Assembly (NCBI RefSeq): GCF_004364245.1
Contig: NZ_SOAV01000006.1
Location: forward strand, 288,224-352,223
Direction: 5' to 3'
DNA length: 64,000 nucleotides
From: Streptomyces sp. BK208
GTDB taxonomy: Bacteria; Actinomycetota; Actinomycetes; Streptomycetales; Streptomycetaceae
In this document: positions 49,440 to 57,696 of the stretch, in pieces
How the letters are laid out: every line of letters starts with the position of its first letter
Numbering within the stretch: position 1 is the stretch's first letter
Made by a program: the position numbers and the translations under genes
The notes under the pieces: generated by a model
Databases searched by the model: none
The model's input: the letters and a program-made list of their open reading frames with translations, nothing else
Told to the model about the DNA's origin: nothing

Positions 49440-51539
49440 ATGTCGGAGGCGGAGCGGGCGGGAGCATCCCGTACGGACAAGAGCGCACGTCTCCTCGCCG
49501 GGCGGTACCGGCTGGGAGACGTGCTCGGCCGCGGCGGCATGGGGACGGTGTGGCGCGCGGAGGACGAGACCCTCGGACGCACGGTCGCCGTCAAGGAGCT
49601 GCGGTTCCCGGGGAACATCGACGAGGAGGAGAAGCGGCGCCTGATCACGCGCACGCTGCGCGAGGCCAAGGCGATCGCGCGGATCCGCAACAACAGCGCG
49701 GTCACGGTCTACGACGTGGTCGAGGAGGACGACCGGCCGTGGATCGTGATGGAGCTCGTCGAGGGCAAGTCGCTCGCCGAGGTCATCCGTGAGGACGGCC
49801 TGCTGGAGCCCCGGCGCGCCGCCGAGGTCGGCCTGGCCGTCCTGGACGTGCTGCGGTCTGCGCACCGCGAGGGCATCCTGCACCGCGACGTGAAGCCGTC
49901 GAACGTGCTGATCGCCGAGGACGGCCGGGTCGTGCTCACCGACTTCGGCATCGCCCAGGTCGAGGGCGACCCCTCCATCACCTCCACCGGCATGCTCGTC
50001 GGCGCCCCCTCCTACATCTCCCCCGAGCGGGCCCGCGGCCACAAGCCGGGTCCGGCCGCCGACCTGTGGTCGCTGGGCGGACTCCTGTACGCCGCCGTCG
50101 AGGGCACCCCGCCGTACGACCGGGGCTCGGCGATCGCGACGCTGACCGCGGTGATGACGGAGAACCTGGAGGAGCCGAAGAACGCCGGCCCGCTGCGGGA
50201 CGTCATCTACGGCCTGCTCACCAAGGACCCCGACCAGCGGCTCGACGACGCCGGTGCCCGGGCCATGCTCACCAAGGTCGTCCACGCCCCGGAGCGGGCG
50301 GCCGGGGACGAACCGGTGGACGCCACCAAGGTCGTGCCGCTGCCCCCGCAGCAGGACGGCCGCGGGCGGCGCGGCGGTGCCCCGGGTACGGGCGGCACGG
50401 GCGGCAAGCGGGCCGAGGAGGCCGGGGAGCGGCTGCGCGGAGCGCTGCGCAACGTGCGCAAGGCCGCGGCCGGGGCCGGTGCGGCCGGTGCGGCGGCGGC
50501 CTCACGGACCGCCTCGCGGACCAGGCCGGGCGGCCGCGGCGGGGCGGCGGGTGCCGCGGGCGCCACCGGTGCCGCGGACTCCACCGGTACCGCGGGCACC
50601 GCCCATTCGGCGGGAGCGGCTGCCGGTCCGCCCGCGCAGCGGGTGGCGCCGGGCACGCGTGCCGGTGGCGCCGCAGGGGCGGGCGGCTCTGGCTCAGGCG
50701 CGTCGAGCGCCGCCGGGGGCGCGAAGAGCTCCGGCTGGCCCGTCGTACCGCCGCCGGACCTGCCGGCCAGGCCCGTGCCCCGGGCGCCGCTCACCGACGT
50801 GGTGCCGCGCCGGACGCTGATCATCATCGCCGTGGTCGCGGCACTGGCGGTGCTCGGCACCGTGCTGGCCCTCACGCTCGGGGGAGACGACGACACGGGC
50901 GCCGAGGGTGGCAGCGGTGGCAAGACCGCGGCCACCGCCGGACCGAGCGGCGAGACCAGGCAGGACGGGGAGAGCGGCACCGGCACCGACGGCTCCGCCT
51001 CCGACCCGGCGACCGACGGGGAGGCGAGCGGCGCCCCGGAGGGCGGAGCGAGCGCGTCCGGCGAGAGCGACGGCGCTTCGGACGACTCCGGGAAGTCCGA
51101 CGACGACACCGCGGCCTCCACCCACAAGGGCGGCCAGGGCTACCGCATCGGGCTCCCCGAGGGCTGGAAGTTCTCCTCCACGGGCTCCTCGGGCGACCGG
51201 TTCACCGGGCCCCGCGGACAGAAGCTGCTCGTGGCCTGGACCTCCTCGCCCAAGGGCGACCCCGTCGCGGACTGGAAGAGCCAGGAGCGGTACATGGTCC
51301 GTGCGAACTACCAGAAGATCCGGATAGAGAAGGTGGGCTACCGCGGCTGGAACGCGGCCGACTGGGAGTTCACCTACACCGACGGCGGCACCGAGTACCG
51401 CACCGTGGACCGGGGCTTCGTCGTCAACGACCACCAGGGTTACGCGCTCATGTACACCGCGCGGGCCGCCGACTGGGGTGACGATCTGCGCCGCGACACC
51501 TGGCGGACCCTGACGAAGACCTTCGAGCCGAAGTCCTGA
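49440..51539 (+). CDS. Transmembrane Ser/Thr protein kinase, cluster member 1
   Basis: A 699-residue PknB-type receptor kinase. The kinase domain (about 20-285) has VLGRGGMG, Lys52 in VAVKEL, catalytic HRD (Asp150) in HRDVKPSNVL, DFG (Asp168) and a PSYISPERARG activation segment end. A long Ala/Gly-rich juxtamembrane linker follows (about 300-440), then one helix (about 460-480, TLIIIAVVAALAVLGTVLAL). An acidic Ser/Gly linker leads to an extracytoplasmic domain (about 560-697: YRIGLPEGWKFSST, VGYRGWNAADWEFTY, RGFVVNDHQGYALMYTA). No PASTA repeats. The ATG at 49440 follows GAGGGG; upstream starts at 49392 and 49428 are possible. Confidence 0.92.
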   Translation: MSEAERAGASRTDKSARLLAGRYRLGDVLGRGGMGTVWRAEDETLGRTVAVKELRFPGNIDEEEKRRLITRTLREAKAIARIRNNSAVTVYDVVEEDDRPWIVMELVEGKSLAEVIREDGLLEPRRAAEVGLAVLDVLRSAHREGILHRDVKPSNVLIAEDGRVVLTDFGIAQVEGDPSITSTGMLVGAPSYISPERARGHKPGPAADLWSLGGLLYAAVEGTPPYDRGSAIATLTAVMTENLEEPKNAGPLRDVIYGLLTKDPDQRLDDAGARAMLTKVVHAPERAAGDEPVDATKVVPLPPQQDGRGRRGGAPGTGGTGGKRAEEAGERLRGALRNVRKAAAGAGAAGAAAASRTASRTRPGGRGGAAGAAGATGAADSTGTAGTAHSAGAAAGPPAQRVAPGTRAGGAAGAGGSGSGASSAAGGAKSSGWPVVPPPDLPARPVPRAPLTDVVPRRTLIIIAVVAALAVLGTVLALTLGGDDDTGAEGGSGGKTAATAGPSGETRQDGESGTGTDGSASDPATDGEASGAPEGGASASGESDGASDDSGKSDDDTAASTHKGGQGYRIGLPEGWKFSSTGSSGDRFTGPRGQKLLVAWTSSPKGDPVADWKSQERYMVRANYQKIRIEKVGYRGWNAADWEFTYTDGGTEYRTVDRGFVVNDHQGYALMYTARAADWGDDLRRDTWRTLTKTFEPKS

Positions 51540-51713
51540 GCCGACCGGCCCGCGGTCCGGCGACCGAGGGCCCCGGGTTTGAGCCGCGCGATATCTGGCA
51601 TCAGCTCTTTGCGGGTTGCCTCCGGCACGTATCGTGAGTGACTGCGGACCGTACGCAGCCGGAACGGCCCGCCGGACGAACGGAATTGACCGACGGCTGC
51701 CGGGGGTGGTGAC

Positions 51714-54452
51714 GTGGACGACTACGCGGGCCGGGTGCTCGCCGACCGCTACCGCCTGCCCCTGCCGCCCTCCGACGAGTACGAACTCACCGAGACCCCG
51801 GCCTTCGACACCTACAGCGGCCAGGAAGTACTGGTCCGCCAGGTGCCGTTGCCCGAGGTCGTCGAGGCCGAGGTGCTCGACGCGGACGGCCTGCCCGACG
51901 GTTTCACGGCCCGGGACGGCGGGGCCCGGTACCCCGGCCGGCGGACACCGGCCGGAGGCGGCGGCCCGAGGCGGCCGGCCGATCCGGTGGTACGGCGTGC
52001 CGTCGAGGCCGCGCAGGCCGCGGCGGCGGTGCCCGACCATCCGCGCCTCGACCAGGTCTTCGACGTCTTCGCCGAGGGCGGCTCGCTGTGGATCGTCAGC
52101 GAGCTGGTGGCTGCCAGGCCGCTGGCCGCGCTGCTCGCCGAACAGGCTCTGACGCCGTACCGGGCGGCCGAGGTGGCCTCCGACGTCGTCCTGGCGCTGC
52201 GGGTGCTCCACTCCTACGGCTGGGTGCACCGCAACATCACCGCACGCACCGTGCTCGTCTGCGACGACGGGCGCGTCATGCTGACCGGCCTGGCGGTCGG
52301 GGCGGCGGAGGAGGCGCTGTGCGGGTACGACCCGGTGCCCCCGCCGCCCGAGGAGGAACCGGCACCCGCCGTCGACCCGAACGGGACCTTCGGCCCGGGC
52401 GGCGGCACCACCCGGACGGCGTTCTTCGGACCGGGCGACGCCGACCCCGAGGCCGCCCGGCGGGCCGCCATCGAGGCGCGGGGCGTCGGCGGGCTCCCGG
52501 TGCCCCCCGGGGCCCAGGCACTGGGCGCGTCCCCCGCCTCACCCGCGTCCCTCGCGCCCGCGTCGCTCGACGCCGCCGGGGAGGCCCGCGCCGCTCGCGC
52601 CGGTGCGATCGCCGCCTACCGCGCGGGGGCCAGGGCCGCGGCCCGCGTCCAGGAGGCGCAGCACGGCCACGCGGCGCTGCCGGGCGCCCGCCCCGCCCCG
52701 GACGACGCCTCACGGGCCGGTGACCCCGGCACCGGGCGAGGGGACTTCCCGGCCGGACCCGGCCGGGACGCGCACGCCGTGGCGCCCGAGACCCGGCCCG
52801 GCGTCCCGCAGGGCGACGGCGGAGCCGGTGACCCCGCGACGTCCGGTGCCGTCCCGCCCGGGCGGATCGCCGACCCCTACGGCGTACGCACCACCTCCTG
52901 GCACGGCGCCTCCCCCCGCACCCCCGCCGACCCGGCGCTGCCCACACCCCGCCCGGCCGGTGGACCCCCGGCAAGCCCGGGCCCCGCGCCCGGGCGGGCC
53001 CTGCCCGCCGCGCGGCAGGAGACCGCGGCGGGCTCCGCCGCGGCGTGGCAGGAGACCACCGCGGGCTCCGCCGACCAGCCCCGGGAGGGCACCCTCGGGC
53101 CGGCCGGCCCGCCGCGGGACGACGCGTCCGCGCCCGCCGCCCGCTGGGACGGCCCGGCCGCCCGGGCCCCCGCGCCGCGCGGCCCGGCCACCGCGCTCGC
53201 CGCCGAGCGCGCCCGGCAGACGCGGATGGCCCTGGTCGGACCCGTGACCGAGCGCTGGGCGCCGGAGCAGGCCGGGCCGGTGCACGAGAACTGGCAGCTC
53301 GCCGCGCCCATCGGCCCCGCCACCGACCTGTGGGCCCTGGGCGCGCTGCTCTTCCGCGCCGTGCAGGGGCACGCGCCCTACCCGGAGGAGTCGACGGCCG
53401 AGCTGGTGCAGATCGTGTGCGCGGAGCCGCCGGCGTTCGCCGAGGAGTGCGGACCGCTGCGGCCGGTCGTGGAGTCGCTGCTGCGTCAGGACCCCACCGA
53501 GCGCATCGACTTCGAGGAACTGAGCGGCTGGCTCCGCTCACTGGTGCGGTCCGCCCCCGAGCCGGAGGCCGGCCTGCACGTCGTCTCGGCCCCGCCCGTC
53601 GAGACCGGCCGGCTGCCCATCGTGCGCCGCCGCGGCGAACTGGTGCGCCGGCGCCGTGCCGGACTGCCCGCGCACCACGGTCGGCACAAGAGAGGCAGGC
53701 CGGACACCGGCCGCTCCCCGCGCAACCTCGGCCGGACCCTGCTCCTGCTGATCCTGCTGGCGATGGCCGGCGCGGTCGCGTACGCCGTGTTCTTCATGCC
53801 CGGGAGCGACACGAGCGGGGCCGGGGCCGGCGACCGCACGGGCGCCGCCGGCCAGTCGCCGTCCGAGCAGTCGCCGTCCGAGCAGTCGCCGTCCGAGCAG
53901 TCGCCGGACGCCGGCCGCGAGCCCCGGCCGGACCGGACGTCCCCGGAGCCCGACCCCGAGGCCTCGCAGACGGCGGGCGGCACCGAGACGCAGTCCGACG
54001 TGGCCGACGGATTCACCCTGCGCAGGGACCCGGAGGGCTTCCGGGTCGCCGTCGCCGAGGGCTTCGACCGCACGCCCCGCAACGGCAGCGGCCAGGTCGT
54101 CTACGGCAAGGGCGGCTTCGAGCTGCTCGTCGTGCCCGGCCGGGACCGCGCCTCCGAGTTCGGCGACGATCCCATGGTCTACCAGCGGGACGGCGAACCG
54201 GAGTTGGCCTCCTACCGCGCCTCCAGCTGGGCCACCTCCAGCGGACTGAAGACCATCGAGGTCGGCGGACGGACCATGGCGGAGGGGCAGTTCACCTGGA
54301 CCGGCGCCGGCGGCGAGCTGTACGTGCGCAACCTCGCCGTCCTGATCGACGGGCGCTACCACGTGCTGCAGGTCCGCGGTCCGGAGGCGGAGCGTGACGA
54401 GGTGGACCGGCTGTTCGAACAGGCCTCGGCCACCTACCAGTACACCCGCTGA
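51714..54452 (+). CDS. Transmembrane pseudokinase with a split kinase domain, cluster member 2
   Basis: A 912-residue kinase-fold protein predicted inactive. The ATP-anchoring Lys is Arg42 (GQEVLVRQV), HRD is HRN (Asn174, YGWVHRNITARTVLV) and DFG is TGL (191-193, VMLTGLAVG). After that point about 320 residues of Ala/Pro/Gly-rich low-complexity sequence interrupt the fold. The C-lobe then resumes near residue 530 (IGPATDLWALGALLFRAVQG...LRQDPTERIDFEEL). A basic stretch, a membrane helix (about 677-697), four SPSEQ-type repeats and an extracytoplasmic domain similar to member 1 follow (FTLRRDPEGFRVAVAEGF...QFTWTG). GTG start after GGTGG. Probably a signalling scaffold. Confidence 0.88.
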   Translation: MDDYAGRVLADRYRLPLPPSDEYELTETPAFDTYSGQEVLVRQVPLPEVVEAEVLDADGLPDGFTARDGGARYPGRRTPAGGGGPRRPADPVVRRAVEAAQAAAAVPDHPRLDQVFDVFAEGGSLWIVSELVAARPLAALLAEQALTPYRAAEVASDVVLALRVLHSYGWVHRNITARTVLVCDDGRVMLTGLAVGAAEEALCGYDPVPPPPEEEPAPAVDPNGTFGPGGGTTRTAFFGPGDADPEAARRAAIEARGVGGLPVPPGAQALGASPASPASLAPASLDAAGEARAARAGAIAAYRAGARAAARVQEAQHGHAALPGARPAPDDASRAGDPGTGRGDFPAGPGRDAHAVAPETRPGVPQGDGGAGDPATSGAVPPGRIADPYGVRTTSWHGASPRTPADPALPTPRPAGGPPASPGPAPGRALPAARQETAAGSAAAWQETTAGSADQPREGTLGPAGPPRDDASAPAARWDGPAARAPAPRGPATALAAERARQTRMALVGPVTERWAPEQAGPVHENWQLAAPIGPATDLWALGALLFRAVQGHAPYPEESTAELVQIVCAEPPAFAEECGPLRPVVESLLRQDPTERIDFEELSGWLRSLVRSAPEPEAGLHVVSAPPVETGRLPIVRRRGELVRRRRAGLPAHHGRHKRGRPDTGRSPRNLGRTLLLLILLAMAGAVAYAVFFMPGSDTSGAGAGDRTGAAGQSPSEQSPSEQSPSEQSPDAGREPRPDRTSPEPDPEASQTAGGTETQSDVADGFTLRRDPEGFRVAVAEGFDRTPRNGSGQVVYGKGGFELLVVPGRDRASEFGDDPMVYQRDGEPELASYRASSWATSSGLKTIEVGGRTMAEGQFTWTGAGGELYVRNLAVLIDGRYHVLQVRGPEAERDEVDRLFEQASATYQYTR
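53853..53907 (+). repeat. 15-bp tandem repeat encoding SPSEQ
   Basis: CAGTCGCCGTCCGAG occurs three times from 53853, followed by a partial fourth copy, all in frame, encoding QSPSE repeats in the extracytoplasmic linker just after the membrane helix of the pseudokinase. Repeat number probably varies between strains. Confidence 0.9.
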
Positions 54453-54588
54453 CGGCAGTTCGGCCCGATGGTTGCCTCCTGTCACGGAAAGCGACAACCG
54501 TCACAGAGGGGTTTCCGTACCACCCCACCCGTTCCCCGGACGGAGGCCGGTCCCTAGTCTGACCCTGACAAGACCATTGCGGGGCAAC

Positions 54589-56355
54589 GTGAATCAGATG
54601 CAGGGCCGGCTCGTCGCGGGACGCTACCGGCTCGGGGAAGCCATCGGCAGCGGCGGCATGGGCCGGGTGTGGCGCGCGCACGACGAGGTGCTGCACCGGA
54701 CGGTCGCCATCAAGGAGTTGACCGCCGCGCTGTACGTCTCCGAGAGCGACCAGGCCATCCTCCTGGCACGCACCCGGGGCGAGGCGCGCGCGGCGGCGCG
54801 GATCAACCACTCGGCCGTCGTCACCGTGCACGACGTACTCGAACACGACGGCCGGCCGTGGATCGTGATGGAGCTGGTCGAGGGACGCTCGCTGGCCGAC
54901 GCCGTCAAGGAGGACGAGCGGGTCGACCCGCGGGAGGCGGCCCGGATCGGCCTGTGGGTGCTGCGCGCGCTGCGTGCCGCGCACACCGCCGGCGTCCTGC
55001 ACCGCGACGTCAAACCGGGCAACGTGCTGCTCGCCGACGACGGACGCGTCATGCTCACCGACTTCGGCATCGCGCAGATCGAGGGCGACTCCACCATCAC
55101 CCGGACCGGAGAGGTCGTCGGCTCCGTCGACTACCTCGCGCCGGAGCGCGTCCGCGGGCACGACCCCGGCCCGTCCTCCGACCTGTGGGCGCTGGGCGCG
55201 ACGCTGTACACGGCGGTGGAGGGCAGGTCGCCGTTCCGCCGCACCTCGCCGCTGACCACCATGCAGGCGGTCGTCGAGGAGGACGCGCCCGAGCCCCGGT
55301 ACGCGGGTGCCCTGGCGCCCGTCATCAGCGCCCTGCTGCGCAAGGACCCGGCCGGGCGCCCCGACGCGACCGAGGCCGAGTACCTGCTCGCCCAGGCCGC
55401 CGAGGGCCGCCGCCCCGAGGCGGCCCAGGCGTACGTACCGACGACCCGGTACCCGGGGCCCCCGCAGGGGACGGGCGACACGCTCCACCAGCAGCTGCCC
55501 GGGGCACCCGGCACGCCGGGGGTGCCCGGGACGCCGGGGGCCCGTGGGCCGGTGGGCGGGACGGCCGCCACGCCGTACCCGCCGGTGACCGGGCCCACCG
55601 CCGCCGGTACCGCGGGGCCGGGGTACCCGGTGCCCGGTCACGCGGTGGCCGGGGCCGCTCCGGGCACCGCTCCCCGGCGCTCCCGGCGTCGTCGCCTGCG
55701 CACACTGGCCCTGGTCGTCGCCGTCGCCGCGCTCATCGGCGGCGCGGGCACCGCCGTGGTACTGCAACAGCGTGACGGAGGCGGCTCGTCGGCGGACGGC
55801 GACCCCACGCAGGGGCCGTCCGACTCCGCGTCGCCCTCCGCGTCCGAGAAGACCGGCAAGGGCCCCGGCGGCTCCGTCCCGGCCGACTGGGTACGCCGGG
55901 ACGACCCGCTGGGTTTCAGCCTCTACCTGCCCGAGAACTGGCAGCGGAAGGACTTCGACGGCGACAGCGGCGAACTGCGGCAGATCGACTACACCCCCGA
56001 CGGCGGCGAGCACTTCCTCCGCGTCTCCGTCGACACCGCTCCCGACTACAACGACCCCTACGCCCACGCGCAGGACCTGGACGCCCAACTCCTCCAGCGG
56101 CTGGTCGACTACCGGCGCGTCGGCCTGGAACGCGTCGGCTACCGCGACCGCGACAGCACCCGGTGGGAGTACACCTTCACGGCGCTGGCGAAGGACACCC
56201 GGTTCCCCGGTCCCCGCCGCGCCGTGTCGCAGATGTACATGTCCCGCGACGGCGTCGAGTACGCCCTCAACATGTCCGGGCCGGCGAGCGACTGGCCGGC
56301 CACGCGGAAGTGGTTCGCCGCCGTGCTGCAGAGCTGGCAGGAGAGGACCGGCTGA
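54589..56355 (+). CDS. Transmembrane Ser/Thr protein kinase, cluster member 3
   Basis: A 588-residue receptor-type kinase. The kinase domain (about 8-270) has AIGSGGMG, Lys42 in VAIKEL, HRD Asp140 (HRDVKPGNVL), DFG Asp158 and VDYLAPERVRG. A juxtamembrane linker contains collagen-like Gly-X-X repeats (GAPGTPGVPGTPGARGP, about 302-318). A membrane helix (about 368-388) is followed by an acidic linker. The extracytoplasmic domain (about 425-586) has DPLGFSLYLPENWQ, RVGYRDRDSTRWEYTF and DGVEYALNMSG, clearly related to that of member 1. GTG start; a -10-like TAGTCT lies at 54555-54560. All catalytic residues are intact. Confidence 0.92.
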   Translation: MNQMQGRLVAGRYRLGEAIGSGGMGRVWRAHDEVLHRTVAIKELTAALYVSESDQAILLARTRGEARAAARINHSAVVTVHDVLEHDGRPWIVMELVEGRSLADAVKEDERVDPREAARIGLWVLRALRAAHTAGVLHRDVKPGNVLLADDGRVMLTDFGIAQIEGDSTITRTGEVVGSVDYLAPERVRGHDPGPSSDLWALGATLYTAVEGRSPFRRTSPLTTMQAVVEEDAPEPRYAGALAPVISALLRKDPAGRPDATEAEYLLAQAAEGRRPEAAQAYVPTTRYPGPPQGTGDTLHQQLPGAPGTPGVPGTPGARGPVGGTAATPYPPVTGPTAAGTAGPGYPVPGHAVAGAAPGTAPRRSRRRRLRTLALVVAVAALIGGAGTAVVLQQRDGGGSSADGDPTQGPSDSASPSASEKTGKGPGGSVPADWVRRDDPLGFSLYLPENWQRKDFDGDSGELRQIDYTPDGGEHFLRVSVDTAPDYNDPYAHAQDLDAQLLQRLVDYRRVGLERVGYRDRDSTRWEYTFTALAKDTRFPGPRRAVSQMYMSRDGVEYALNMSGPASDWPATRKWFAAVLQSWQERTG

Positions 56356-56448
56356 CCCGCCGCGCACGCGCGACGGCAGCCCCGCGCCCGTCGGTTGTCG
56401 GCCACCCGGGTGACGGCGGCCCGGAGCCGGCGCGTCCGGTGGGGCATC

Positions 56449-57696
56449 ATGGGACGCATGGTGACCGAGGGGGCGGGCGGGCGTGTCATCGCGGGCCGTT
56501 ACCGGCTCCACGAGCGGCTCGGCAGCGGCGGCATGGGCATCGTGTGGCGGGCCACCGACCAACTGCTGGCCCGCGAGGTGGCCGTGAAGGCGCTCCCCCT
56601 CGACGAGTCCCTCTCCGCGGCGGAGGCCCGGCGGCGCCGTGAGCGCACCCTGCGCGAGGCCCGCGCGGTCGCGCAGTTGCGGCACCCGCACGTCATCGTC
56701 GTGCACGACGTGGTCGAGGACGACGAACGGGCCTACATGGTCATGGAACTGGTCGACGGCGGCTCGCTCGCCGACCGCGTCCTCAGTCACGGTCCCGTCG
56801 ACGCGGCCGAGGCCGCACGCATCGGCGTCGCCCTGCTCGACGCCCTGGGCACCGCCCACGCGGCCGGCATCCTGCACCGGGACGTGAAGCCCTCCAACGT
56901 GCTGGTCGCCGAGGACGGCCGGGTCGTCCTCACCGACTTCGGCGTGGCCCAGGTGGCGGGTTCCACCACGCTCACCGAGAGCGGCTCCTTCGTCGGGTCC
57001 CCCGAGTACACCGCTCCGGAGCGGATGTCAGGACTCGGGACCGGTCCCGCGTCCGACCTGTGGTCGCTCGGCGTGCTGCTGTGCGCGGTCCTCAGCGGCG
57101 CGTCCCCCTTCCACCGCGACTCGCTCGGCGGTGTCCTGCACGCCGTGGTCAGCGACGAGATCCGGCCGCCCGCGCAGGCCGCGCCGCTCCTCCCGGTCGT
57201 ACGGGGCCTGCTGGAGCGGGACCCGCGACGGCGGCTGGACGCGGCGTCGGCACAGCGGATGCTGCGCGCCTACCTCGGCACGGGCCGTACGCCCGCGACC
57301 CCGGAGGCGGCCTCGGCCGGTGAACCGCGCGCACGGCGGAGCACCGGACGGAGCGTGCTCATGGCGGTGCTGCTGGTCGTGGCCGCGGTCGGCGCGGGCG
57401 TCTCGGCGGCCGCACTGCTCGCGGACGGCGGCGGCGACGGGGGCGGTACGCCGACGAGTTCGGTGCCCGCGACACCGACCTCGGCACCGACGTCGACCTC
57501 GACCTCGGCGCCGACCACGCCCCCGACCTCGGCGCCGCATCGCACCGAGGCGCCTACGGCGGCCCCGCCGTTCCCGTCGGCGCACGGTTCCGACACCCAA
57601 ACGGGAGATATGCGGCACCCCGCGTCACGGGTCTGTGACCACCGTCCACCGGCGGTGGAAAGGGACGCGGCCGGCGCGGTATGGATGGACGCATGA
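56449..57696 (+). CDS. Ser/Thr protein kinase, cluster member 4 (short extracytoplasmic tail)
   Basis: A 415-residue kinase. The kinase domain (about 14-280) has RLGSGGMG, Lys47 in VAVKAL, HRD Asp145, DFG Asp163 (DFGVAQ) and PEYTAPERMSG. After a membrane helix (about 304-326) comes a Thr/Ser/Pro-rich stalk (TPTSAPTSTSTSAPTT). No folded sensor domain follows, unlike members 1-3 and 5. The last ~40 codons read through what looks like the promoter region of the next gene and end in an ATGA overlap with it. Start could be 56449 or 56458. Confidence 0.88.
   Translation: MGRMVTEGAGGRVIAGRYRLHERLGSGGMGIVWRATDQLLAREVAVKALPLDESLSAAEARRRRERTLREARAVAQLRHPHVIVVHDVVEDDERAYMVMELVDGGSLADRVLSHGPVDAAEAARIGVALLDALGTAHAAGILHRDVKPSNVLVAEDGRVVLTDFGVAQVAGSTTLTESGSFVGSPEYTAPERMSGLGTGPASDLWSLGVLLCAVLSGASPFHRDSLGGVLHAVVSDEIRPPAQAAPLLPVVRGLLERDPRRRLDAASAQRMLRAYLGTGRTPATPEAASAGEPRARRSTGRSVLMAVLLVVAAVGAGVSAAALLADGGGDGGGTPTSSVPATPTSAPTSTSTSAPTTPPTSAPHRTEAPTAAPPFPSAHGSDTQTGDMRHPASRVCDHRPPAVERDAAGAVWMDA

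Noticed and set aside
53853..53907. 15-bp repeats considered as a mobile or CRISPR-like element
   Set aside because: They are in frame within the pseudokinase gene and encode a linker repeat.
54292..56877. 861-codon minus-strand frame across kinase 3
   Set aside because: It is antisense to an intact kinase with all motifs; its composition (His/Gly/Val/Asp-rich) is typical of GC-rich antisense frames.
57540..57696. Sequencing frameshift at the end of kinase 4
   Set aside because: The frame ends cleanly in an ATGA overlap with kinase 5 and no sensor-domain sequence is visible in other frames of this stretch, so a frameshift is not required.
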